Made by a program: the position numbers and the translations under genes. From positions 9,389,762 to 9,453,761 of the forward strand of contig CM039183.1 in the NCBI GenBank assembly GCA_008360975.2: a DNA stretch of 64,000 nucleotides, in the 5' to 3' direction. The stretch comes from Lichenostomus cassidix (taxonomy: Eukaryota; Chordata; Aves; Passeriformes; Meliphagidae). Positions 26,640-38,000 of the stretch are shown piece by piece. Numbering within the stretch: position 1 is the first letter of the stretch; the number at the start of each line of letters is the position of its first letter. The notes under the pieces are model-generated. The model was given only the letters and a program-made list of their open reading frames with translations, did no database searches and was not told where the DNA came from.

Positions 26640-27160
26640 AATTTAGATGGCTGGAAGATAGATGGGTGCCAGATGCAGTTTGACACAGATTCCGGCAGCT
26701 GCTCCTGCGCGAGGTTTCATTAGCGGCGAGTTAGCGAGCTGCAGAGCGCCGGTGAGGCCCCCAGCGCTGCGCTGACAGCGAGAGCTCTGAAACAATACAA
26801 TATTCGCTAAGTGATTTTAATCTGGGAGATTAAATGACACCCAGTTGGTTTCCCGACTTAGAAAGACGACACGGTATAAAGCTGTTCGTGGCACTCGCTC
26901 TGCCCGGGCCCTTGTCACATGTATTTACATGGAGAGTGCTTTCCTGCCCCCCTCATCCTGAAATGGGAAGAGAAGGGTTGATTTTGTGTCGCAGACATAT
27001 TTTTCCATCCTAACTGTATAATGTGCTTTTAACTGCAACAGGAAACATTGGCCTCACTTCAACAAATGCTTACATTGGACCGAAATGCTCGCGTGCTCCT
27101 GCTAAGCATAGGCGAAACTGTTTGAAAGATTAGGGCCACGGTCTGTAAAGTGAACGGCTT
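26640..27160. promoter_or_regulatory. CpG-retaining pocket, candidate distal element
   Basis: Within CpG-poor surroundings this half kilobase has a dense CpG cluster (26,695-26,790, with GCGCGAGG, TAGCGGCGAG and GAGCGCCGG). It is followed by AT-rich but CpG-retaining sequence (for example ATTCGCTAAGTGATTTTAATC near 26,803, ACGACACGG, and CTCGCGTGC near 27,090). A donor-like CCG|GTGAGG lies at 26,752. The composition resembles unmethylated conserved regulatory DNA or a minor promoter/exon, about 14 kb upstream of the main CpG island. Nothing shows which, and cross-species conservation is not visible from one sequence. Confidence 0.3.
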
Positions 27161-30100
27161 CCTTTTTAATAGGTGGGCAAGTCCCAAAATCAGGAAGCAG
27201 TCAGTATTTATGGGATTGGGCAATTTGGCTTGGTTTTAAATAAACCAGTGTACTACAATGGATGACTTGATAGAAGTGGTGGAGGAGCTGCTGTTCTCCA
27301 GGCAGATGAAGTTTTATTTGTGGAGGGACACTAAAGATTGGGGTTTGGTGAAGGGAGAGAAAATGTCATCAAACTTATTTGCAATACAAACCAGGCTGAC
27401 TTCAAGATTCTTCTAGGGGGATTTCATGGGCAGTATTTTGGGAACCCTCACTGTGGCACACTTACTGTGTGGTTATTTGGGCTTTGTATAAACTTTGTGT
27501 ATCTCTGATTGCTTCAACAAGTAAATCCCTGACTGGGAAAAAAAAAGGCTTTTCCTCTGATAGTTGGGGGAAAGTATGTAGGGAAGCAAACAAACCAAAT
27601 CTCTTTTCTTTCACGTGTGCCACCTGAATTTTGCCTTTGCATATTTAACTGCTGATGTCAAACTACTCTGTTCACTTTGAGTCATTTACTATCCTCACAG
27701 TAAGCAGACAAACAAGCTTCTTTTTTTTTTCCCTCCAATATATATGCGAGTTGGAAGTGTAGGGGCTGCTGTCTTTGGATCTCAACTATTGTTTGTTTGT
27801 GCATGTTACAGCTCTGTTTCTAGATGCCTTTGGTAAATACCCCATGCATGGCTTCAATTAAGCTTTCTATATTGAGAAAGTATGCCTTAATTTATCAGGT
27901 TAAAGATATCTCTGTTACATCAATTTGTTCACAGTGTGTTGTGACCTAATCAACTAGGGATGTAAGCCATTTCTTGAGGAGTAATTACTCAACAACAAAA
28001 AATGTCTCTCTTTCCTAATAGCAGTGAGTGAGTTGGCTAATTGGAATCCATTTTGGTAGTGGCAGGTCAGCAATCAGGAGGTGGCTTTCCTGGCTGGCTT
28101 CTAGGTGGGAGGGAGAAGGCAGCAGCAGCAGAAACACAGAGCTGTGGTTTGCTGAGGTCACTGGGAGAGCTTCTCTCCATCTGATCCATGACCCACATGC
28201 TAGGATTGGGGTGCCCTTGTGCTCCTCTTTACCACCAATGCTGTGACAATTTGGTCAGAACCCTTTCCTGGACATTTTTGAGGGAAAGAATTCATGAGCA
28301 GGTTGGAAATGCCAGATCTTCTTTCAAAACTTGCAAAGGAATTCTGGTGTTTTTATTGTTACTGGGGGCAGGGGGCTGCAGTGATGTTCTCATGTGACAA
28401 ATCTCCATGGCCTGGCTGGGCCTCGGTCAGGGGATGTGAAGTTAAAGGATGATGGCTCATTATGTCTCTACTCAGATTAACTTATGACAGTGACAGAGCA
28501 ATTTTTGCTTTCAGTGCTGCCTCACTTAGGAGCATGAGCTGCCAGTCCTGCTAGCGGTGTCATGCAGAGGCATCTTTTAGATGACCCCACTGGTTGCTGT
28601 CCTGTTTTTCTACTTGATATATCATTGAGGTGCATTCTGGTTTTTTCTTTTGTTTTTTTTTTTCCTCCCCTCCTTGGTTTCAAACCTTGCTGAGAGGGAG
28701 GTGGAGAGGAAAATCCTCATGAATTAACATTATTTCCCTGGTGGGCTTTGCTGCCATTTTATCTAATTACGCCTGCTGTTTTCCAGATCACATTGTAAGC
28801 ATTTGCATGAAGGGGCTTTCACTTACCTCCTCAAGTAAATTAAATAACAGCCCTTAGGCTGGGCTGACAGCATAATGCATTTTCATGTGGGAGATCAACA
28901 GCTCCCATACCTTGAGATGGGAAATGCTGAAATGACAGGGAAGCTCTGTGCTTTTGTCTCAAATTAGGGCAACTAGACCGAGTTAGGGCCACTTTGAAAA
29001 TGCCTGCTGCTGGCTCTTGTGGTGTGTAGGGGTCTGTAGGAAGAGAGGGGCACATAGGAATCTGCAGAGTGCCACAGAGAATAGACTCATGAGGATCCAC
29101 GAGCTACGTGCAAGATGTGCAGGAAAGCCAGGGAAAGCAAGCCTGTTGTCAGCAGCTTTAAACGCACAGCCCTATTGGAAAGCGTGAGGGATCTGCAAAC
29201 TGTGGAAGATTGGAAGCCACAGACATCAAGCAAATGAGAGGTGTAGGCCCTGCCCTGGGGATGTTTACTGCACGACTTCGTGGATGAGGAAGGCTGGACT
29301 TGTGTGGAACGCTCTGGAAATCAAAACACATGGCCTTGACTTTCATTTCCACAATAAGCCGTCCCGCAGTTTCCCTGTGCTTCATTTCTTCAATTTGCAA
29401 AATGAGGCAGTAGTCCGTCTGCCCAAATGACAGTCCGCTGCTTTCCTTGCCTGACCCGTTACTCCCAATGAGTATCCAGCCCCAGGAATTATCCTTCTCC
29501 GAATGTTTCAGAGCTCCTAGAGCCCTTCATGATACCAGCCTCGTGGGATGATCTGGTCCCTTCATAGTCATGTGTGTTACACATCAGAAATGTACATCAG
29601 CCCTTCCCTGGCTGTGGTCACTCCTTCATTCTTTCAATATAGCTGGGAGCTTCTGAGGAGGAGAATGGATCTGGAACAAATGACCATGAGGAAATGCATT
29701 TCTTCAGCTCCTGATCAGCCCAGGCTTGTCCTGGCAGAAAAGAGGGTGTTGATGGGCAGAGAGACAAACTCCCATCCTCCAGTCATTAGGCTTGGACAAA
29801 ATTGTGATGTCCTCTTGGGTTGTTTCTTTACAGGACCTGAAGTGGGGACGTGCCAGCAAGTGGGCTGGTGAGCTGCATGGCCAAACAGAGTCATCACTTA
29901 GGGAGTGAGGAAGAGGAGATGGACCTCTACAGCACGTAGGGAATGTAATCCCCACTCTGGCACGTTGGTCATGAATAGGAGTCAGCAACAGGAGAGGCTG
30001 CTTAGCTTGGGAGGTTGTGGCTGTCTTGTGCAGAGCTCCCACCACATAGATGTTTCATGTAAAGCAAGAAAGGTGGCCTGTGTTCAGTTAGTTCACTGTA

Positions 30101-30907
30101 ACTCTGTGGTGACAGTGACCCTCTCAGTATTACACCTGTAATGTTGAAGTATCTTCTAGCTTTTGCTGCTAATTCCTTTTATCCTGTGTCATTGGTTAGG
30201 GATTAAGGAAATCATGCAGATCACTAAGATCTGCTTGAAGGAGTCTGCAGTGACTCGCTTTTGTTTGGGGATCATTGTGAAGAAATGTGGTTTACTTGTT
30301 TTTCTTTAGAAAATCAAGTTTTCTGTTCCTTCAAAACATAGTTCCAGGTTGAAGGTGGAGGAGAACTAGAAATGTTAGTGTGGTGGGGGTTTAAACACCT
30401 TTTAACTCACATGTTAAGGCATCTTGGCTCTTCCAAGTAACTAGAGAACTACTCTGTGATGCATTTCTGTGTCTGAGATGAATTTCGAATGCCAGCGAGA
30501 TAATGAGATTTATCAAATAAAAAGCCTGTCTTTCACTTTGTTCAAGCTTGGCCTCATGCCTCTAATACATGGAGTTTAGCTCAGAAGCAGCTTGTAATTT
30601 GTATCACAAAACCACCGTGTGTAATTCATGATGGATGGTGGCCACTGGGTGCGGGAGGTTTGCAGTTGGGACGTGCTGACGGCTCCTGCTGACATTTGTG
30701 CCTGGTCACCACGAGGCTACTGTGGGAGAGGCTGAGGAGGTGTTTGCCTTTAGAAATCAGGGATTCAGATTTGATGTCAATCACTTTTTAGCATGAACTT
30801 GCAGGATATTTGCAATGCAAGACACAGTGCTGCTTTTAACGTGTATGGGGGGATGATTCAGGACTGATACAGCTGCTTCAGTGATCTGGTAGTATACATC
30901 CCATTAT

Positions 30908-30950
30908 CATTATTCACTCACATTATTCACTGTTAGAAAGCTTTCTAACA
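30908..30950. repeat. 13-bp direct repeat followed by perfect 20-bp palindrome
   Basis: CATTATTCACT occurs at 30,908-30,918 and again at 30,921-30,931. The second copy runs straight into TGTTAGAAAGCTTTCTAACA (30,931-30,950), which is a perfect palindrome with no spacer. A 20-bp perfect palindrome is uncommon by chance in 64 kb. It could be a dimer-binding site or a hairpin scar. Confidence 0.85.
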
Positions 30951-31014
30951 ATTCATGATATTTCTCAAGCTCTCATCCCCTCCTCTCTCTTTCTAAAAAA
31001 ACGAATTTAATTTT

Positions 31015-31029
31015 ATTATTATTATTATT
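31015..31029 (+). repeat. (ATT)5 microsatellite
   Basis: Five uninterrupted ATT units follow a TTTAATTT stretch. Confidence 0.8.
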
Positions 31030-32323
31030 CAGATTCCTGCTGTACACATCCCCCAAGCAGGTGGGAGGGGGAGTTGGTGGGTGATGACTTGGCTTTGTTG
31101 GAACTTCACTTAATGCAGGGTGGGGGCAGAGAAAATGAAGCTAAATTACGCAGATCCTGAAGGCACAGCTAGTGCACTGCATCACTTGTGAGCATGACTA
31201 GAACTGAAAATGAATCACAGCCTTGTTAGACACTGTATGTGTCAGTGCATGTGGGCAGAAATATCATTCAGCGAGAGAGAGAAAAAGACAGAGAGACTAC
31301 ATCTTGTCAAGTGTGCTGGTCCCACTGAAATCCTTGTAGTATTTAACCTAATGGGTGAGGGCTGGGAAACACTGGGACAGCTGCTCTAGGATACTTTACC
31401 TTGCTGATTTTTATTCCTTTCTGGAAGTTCAGAAGATGTCTGGATTTGTCAGCAGTGAGATCTGTTTTCTAAACAAGAAAAGGCTATAATTGCAAGCTCA
31501 GGTTTGAACCCACTGCAGAGGACTTTATAACACAACCACCCATTTGGGGCTGGATTTGAATGTGGAATTGCTTCAGTTTGTGAGTTCATTGTGCATTAGG
31601 AAGCAAATGTGATCTTCTCTTTCTGTAAACTTCTGATGGTTGCATGTGCACACGAAAACACAGTGCACACACGTGTACACTGAGCCAGTTCACATATTCC
31701 AGACACAAAACCCCAGCCTGGAACTGTAACCCTGGTTCTTGCAGCTGTGTAATTCAAATAGGACCTATTTCTAGAATGGAAATTGGTTTTACAGTTTGGT
31801 TGCAATGTGACAGAGCCATGTCAGGTGATTTGATGGAGAGATGCTGGAATCAGCTGGCCACTGAAATCTGCTATATCTGTGTTTGTGTTCCAGAAGATAC
31901 TTGCCACAAGTGAGAACAACATTCCTAAAGAAGCACTCTTACCTTCTGCAGAGGCCTATCCATAGCAGCCAACAAGCAGCAGCCATCTTAAAATTCCCCC
32001 CTTGGCACACTAAAACCACACTTTTTCAAAGCCAGATGGAATCAACCAGTGTATTCTTTCAAGGATTTTGGTTGTGCATTTTTGAATGTTGTGCTTGGTG
32101 CCTGTGCTCAGTCACTGGCCTGTGATGTGTGATGGGTTGTATAATTTAAAAGCTGATGAATCAAGACAACTAGCCTGAGTTTTAAAAAAGTGACTAGAGA
32201 TGTGTGGTTTCTCCTTCATCCCCCTCCCACAGACCAGGTGCTTTGTACTTTTTGAACATGCAGTGGTTTCTGAACGTTGTGAAGGATGTAAACTGCAGCT
32301 GAGAACACAGCACCTCCCCCTCC

Positions 32324-32369
32324 AAAAAAAAAAGAAAGGAAAAAAAGAAAAAAAAAAAAAAAAGGAAAA
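32324..32369 (+). repeat. A-rich homopurine tract
   Basis: About 46 bp contain only A and G, with a longest A run of 16. There is no retrogene or SINE body immediately upstream, so I read it as a simple repeat rather than an insertion tail. Confidence 0.85.
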
Positions 32370-34939
32370 CAGATAAAACCTCCACCATCAATAGCTTTTT
32401 AAAATCCTGGTCTTCATGTGGCATTCCTAGAATGTCTGTACTTACTAAATGAGATAGGAAAAATGGGAATAGTTTGTGATTTTCTGACTCTTAATGTGAC
32501 TTTTTTGGGAGAAGGGCAAGGAAGGGATCCGTACTTACGACAAGTTAAAAATAAGTTTTAATTACTTAGAGTAAGAACATGTTCTGAAAAGTAAAGATTT
32601 TGGACTTAATGTGCATGGAACAAAAGGCCGTTGTGAGCTATGTACGAGAGTTGCTGCAAGTTTGTATTCTGCCCTTTTTTTTCTGTGGGAGTTATTTCCT
32701 GTTGTTGACTAGAGTTCTTTATTTAGAACCACCTAGCTACTGAATGACGGCTCGCTTGCAAGAAGAAAAAGTGTGATTAAAACTTGCTAAGGCTTATTCC
32801 AAGATCCCCCCACTTCCATTTATTTAAGGGGAATCTTCACTAAATGAAAGGAAGTAAAGTTCAAAACAACAAATGCATTTCCTTCTCATTGTTCTGCCCA
32901 CATCAGAAAGCAGCTAGCAGAAAGATCTTGGGAGGCTGTGGTCTTTCACCTGAACATCTCATGGAAGACAACGTTTCTCCAACAGAGGTGATCTGGTTTA
33001 TGTTGTTCTGGTTTTTAAACCAAAACAAACCCATCAAATGCCAGGCCTCCCTTTTTTCTGGCAGGAATAATGCACCAGTGTTCTTGGGGGCAGCTTTTTC
33101 TATGAACCCCACAATGAGAGTAAGGAGGGGGCACTTGCACTTTCTCAGCTGCTCAGAGGAGTTTCCTTTGAAGAGCCCTGCCAGCAAAAAGAGGTTTTTG
33201 AATGCTGACCTGTTTGGGAATAGTATTTAGGTATGTGTGTGGAGTCAAATTATCAGCACATTGACATCTGCTTAACTTCTTTTGTATTTGTGGCAAGGGC
33301 TGAACATCCAGCAAGAGTAAAGGAAAGTTAGCAGAACATATCCAGAGAGGAAAAAAAGAAGAAGAAGATTTAAGATGAAGGTTAACTCTACTGTAGGTAG
33401 TAGGTAAGCAAGCATAGTAAGTGGGATTTATTATGACTTATTTACTTAGCAGGAATTACACTAGGAATGTCCCCTGGGTGTGGATGATTAGAAAATGCAC
33501 TGGGGCATGAGTGATAGCAGATGGACAATCATCCCTCCTTGGCTTGGCTGGCTTCACTCAGTGAGCAGAGGGAGCCTCTTTCTGCCCAGCTCTCTCAGAA
33601 GGTCTGGTGCCTTTCTCTGCAGTACCTGGGCTGGCTGCTCTGGGTGGGCAGGTACTTTGCTCTGCAGACAGGAGTTATGGCTCAGGCGTTTGCACTTTTC
33701 CTTCTTACAAATGAATCTGACAGAAACTGCTTTGTGAAGTTGAACCTCTGTAGGAAAGTGGATCTCTGTGAGAGAGAGGGGTTGGGGAGCCTTCTGTCCA
33801 TCCCATCTGTGCTGGGAAAGTTTGTGGCTGGAAGAAGAAGCAGGGAACGCCTCAGTGATACACCTCGTGTTATTTTCTTCTCTGCTGTCCAGTGGTCAAA
33901 CAAAGGAAGACCCTGAACTCAGCAGCAGCACCATCAAAGGGAATGCAGCTCCACCTCCTTGTTTCTTGGGTCTGCTCCTTTCCCTTGACTTGTTCCCCTC
34001 TGTACTCCAATCATGTCTCTGTCTTGCCCCCTCACCAAGGCTAAAATAAAAATAAAAAGGGGAGAATTATTACTGTTTGAGCAACCTCCTTATGGCTGTC
34101 ACAGAAAACTGGCTTTAGTGAGATGTATGTCACATACAGCATCTTCTTCCCTAGCTCCATGCCATCCCTGCTCACAACGTCTCCTTTTCTTCTTTTTATT
34201 TTTTCCCTACTGTTTTCTTTTGCACCTCTGCAAATGCCCACACCTACTATGTCACATGGGCGTGACCAGACAGGAGAGCTGCCTCTCCCATCTTCCAGAC
34301 CCCAGCCACATTTCAGGGACATTAGCACCTCAGAGCCACTGTGGGAGGAAGAAAGAGAGCATTAAGAGGTGTGAAAGGAAGAGGAAGACGGGCTGAGATG
34401 ATAAATGGTGGATTTTCAGCTTTTTTTCTTTGTCCTGATAGTAGAACCTAAATGTTGGGTGGGTTTACAGTGATTTAGTGTTTCATCCTTGCGTGGGAAT
34501 ACTAATTAGGTGTAAACCTCCCTTAGTCTTTGGCTAATGGTCACCATAAATGAACCGCTTCCTTTAAAGTGGAAGAACATAAAAAAAGGTTAAAGGAGAA
34601 CCTAAATTAATTTGTGCAGTTCCCTTTTTCTCCAGAAAGATGAAATGCTTTTCTGACGTTTACGGGGTGGTTTTAGGTAGAGTTAAGAAATGCAGACATC
34701 ACCCACAGTCTGTTTACCTGCATATACAGTATGATCTTCTGCTGACTCTTAGCTGTGCTAGCACTAGGGAATGTAGAAAGACAAAATGAATCATTACCAC
34801 AGGCATAGTCACTAAAAGCATCTGATGTACTCATTCAGTCTTTTTTTTTTTAATTTTTTTTAATCTCCTCTTTGCACGTAATCTAAGGAGCCACCCATTT
34901 TGTGAAGGGTTAAAACAGAAAGACTTGTGCATTCACTGC

Positions 34940-34958
34940 ACTCATTGACTCAATGAGT
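34940..34958. promoter_or_regulatory. 19-bp perfect palindrome centred on an AP-1 site
   Basis: The arms ACTCATTGA and TCAATGAGT flank a single central C, giving full dyad symmetry over 19 bp. The centre is TGACTCA, the consensus AP-1/TRE site, extended symmetrically well beyond the heptamer. AP-1, NF-E2 and MAF family dimers recognise this core. It lies 5.8 kb upstream of the SERTAD2 CpG island. Binding is inferred from the motif only. Confidence 0.4.
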
Positions 34959-35060
34959 TCAGTTCTATATGATCTTCAATTATTTGTAGAGGAACAGAAT
35001 GACAGTGGGAGTTAATGCTGCTACATTTGATGTTCTTGTGCTAGGTTTTCTGCCAGCTCC

Positions 35061-35081
35061 TTTTTTTTTTTTTTTTTTTTT
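35061..35081 (+). repeat. T21 homopolymer
   Basis: An uninterrupted T run is followed by a pyrimidine-rich stretch. Further T-rich runs lie at about 35,153-35,167 and 35,559-35,591. Confidence 0.85.
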
Positions 35082-38000
35082 CTTCCTCTTCTAAATTTGG
35101 CCCTGCAGATTCAACTTCTGTTTTATTGGGGTTTGTTGGTTTTGGCTTTTTGCTTTTTTTTTTTTTTCAAAGAAGTGGTGTAGGTCACTCACTGTTTACT
35201 TAAAATTAGACCCTCACAAACCTTTGTCTGAAAGGAGTACAGATAAACATCGTCTGTATAGAATTTTGCACCTGGGACAGTCAGAGGAACGATTTATCAT
35301 TGCAAATTTGAATTACTTTGAAAATGCCTGCCGTGGTAAGCATTCTTTGAATCTAGAGGTTCTAAGAAGCTGCAGAAACTAGTTTTAAACAACAGGCCCA
35401 AGTCCCCAAAACTGCGTAGGAGCATTAATAAGCTCTACAGGTTGTATTCCAGCCAGCAGAAGCAGCTATAGGTGGGTGCATTCATTTGGATGTCGCTGTA
35501 TTAACTCATGTTTTCATATAAATAAGGCTTGAAATAGCTTGTTGTTGGTTTGGCTTGGTTTTTTTTTTTCTTTTGGTTATTTTTTTTTTTCTGGTAATGC
35601 ATCTGAGCACAACCACATTAAACTCCAGTGACATGGTTGTAAGTCCTGCATAACATACTGCAGTGCTGTGCAGCATCCTACATCCACAGTGTAGCCACAG
35701 CACCATTTTGATTGTGCCTTCCCAGCCTCAAATTCGTTGTAACTGTTGTACAATGCTTGAATGCAACGAATCTGAGCAGGAACATCCACTTCTAGAAGCC
35801 TTTGGTCACCCCACTGGTAGCCCTGTTTGGTCTGTCAAGCCCTTGGCATCTCAGCAGGGATGAGCAGTGCTAAACATATTCCTATACAGCCAGGCCTCTT
35901 TCAGGTTTCAAGAATGCTTAAAACGAGTGTGGGGGGCATGTGTGCTCCAGAAACATGTGGCTCCATGGAGAGCTTTGTCGGAGTAGCTTTGCTTCAGGAA
36001 AGGGCTGTAGTGTGTGCAGTGCTCAGGGTAAGCGTGAGCAGTAGAGCTGCTCTCCCCTGGTGAGCAAGGAGCAGGTGGTCCCTCAGCACTGGGGACATGG
36101 TGGTGACCTTTGTGCTGACGTGTGTGTGGCTTGCATGTTTGACAGCCCCACGTTGTTAAGGTTTTCAGGCTCGTGTTGGGTTTGTGCTCAAGACCGGTGG
36201 GTGGCCCGAAGTCTTCTGGCTTGATTTGCAGCGACATCTGTTTACACCAGTGGTTAATTAGGCCTGCAGACTGGCCATCTCTCTATTTTCCCCCACCGTT
36301 TCTGTGTTTTTTCTTGATTAGAAGTATTCCCTCCTCAGCTGTAAAACAGAGGCTTTGGTTTTATCTGCAGATATTTTTTCCCTCTTGATCCACTGGCCCT
36401 GGTGTGAGATGAATATCAGGACATCAGCGTAGCCTCTCTTCAAAAAAGTAACCAAGTGTTCCAGAAAAGAATGACTTGTGCTTTTGGTATAGCCTGCAGA
36501 GCGAGCACTGACAGGGAAAGAAAAGCAGCCTAAAATTGTTTAAAACTCAGCTCAATGCAGAGTACAATTCCCTGTGTCACAAGAAGCAGGATTGGAAAGG
36601 AGAGACTGCTTTAGGAGCATGTGTGCTGAACAGGCAGTGCTGGTGTGAACAGTCTGGCCTGGGCCAGGAACAAACACATCTTGCAGGGGATGCAGCCTGC
36701 ATGGGATTTGGGAAAGAACACAGATTTTTATCAAAAGGCAGAAAGATGTGAGGAATACACAGCAATAGTAGGCAGCCTGAACCTCAGTCAGAGGACAGTC
36801 TTTCAGCTGGAGCAAGGATGATGCACACCAACAGTCTCTAGAGGACTGGGAGTGCACAGGGAATTACAGAGGGAGGGAGTCATCTCCGTGCATGAGGAAT
36901 GCAGCAAAACCTCCTCTGACTAAGCCAGCTAATGCACACTGCATTTTTTTTTCTTTCCTGATAATCCTGTTCCATAATATTTCCTTAATAATTTAGTATG
37001 TGAATAGTAGCCCTTCTGAAAAGCATCTAAATCACCAAATCTTACTTTCAGATGAAACCTTGCTACTCCTGTCATTCACAAACACTGGGGATTTTTTATT
37101 GGGGATGATTATTTGAGAGCTATCTTGGAGTTAAGGGTTGGGTTTTTTTCCTTAATTACTTAATGAATTTACCATGTGGCACAACCCTTGGTACTGCCAA
37201 GCAGTAGCTTTCTATTACTAGACTGTACAGGCCTGATCCTGTGTTACCAAAGCCAAAAGCAGTATTTGGGAACCGACTCTGTCATCAAAATCTGTAGGAA
37301 GGCTTAGAATAACTATACAAAAGAGGTTAGTTGCACTCAGAATATTGATTCATGAGCTCCCTGGTTTTTTGCATCGCTGTTCATTTTACCCAAAGAAGAT
37401 CAACTGCCCAACTGGACATATAATATATGACACTGCATTAGAACTAAGGCTGCATTTGGTCATACTCATTAATTAAACTGATTTCTCCTGTAGGGTTTTT
37501 TTTTTCCTAGAGAACTAACCGAGAATGATAATTAAGCATATTATGCATTCTAGGGAACGGTGTTTCTCCTACTGCCACAAAAACATTAAAGGAGAAAAAT
37601 ATGAACTAAAGCAGAAAGTGAAAGGGGGGGAAAAGAGCTAAAATTGGAGTGAGAAGGGGTGGAGCATTCCTTCCTTTGGTTTTCACCGACTTCTTTGCCT
37701 TGCGACACATGGGGCAGCCTTGTTAGAGTGGAAGAGTTGCACCAGCAAAAAACGAAAAAAAGCCACTGAAATCCCAAGGAGAGCAGCCCAGCTCCCAGGT
37801 GCAGCTCCCTCCCTGCTCCTGTACAGGTGCAGACTGCAGTGAGGCAGCACCCCAAATTTTTTATTGAGGAGCTTGTTTTAATTTGTGGCTGAGCCCAGGG
37901 CCCAACTCTGGGCAGTCAGTATTGAGCCTGAGCAGAGACGGCGCGAGGGGTGAGCAGTGTTTAATTGTGCCTTTGCTTGCAGTGTGCCTTCTTACCCAGG

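Noticed and set aside
31501..31520. GGTTTGAACCC, resembling a tRNA B box
   Set aside because: No A box, acceptor stem or anticodon arm can be drawn around it, so it is not a tRNA gene. A tRNA-derived SINE is also unsupported.
32324..32369. A-rich tracts as tails of retrogenes or SINEs
   Set aside because: No gene-like or SINE body, and no target-site duplication, was seen next to them.
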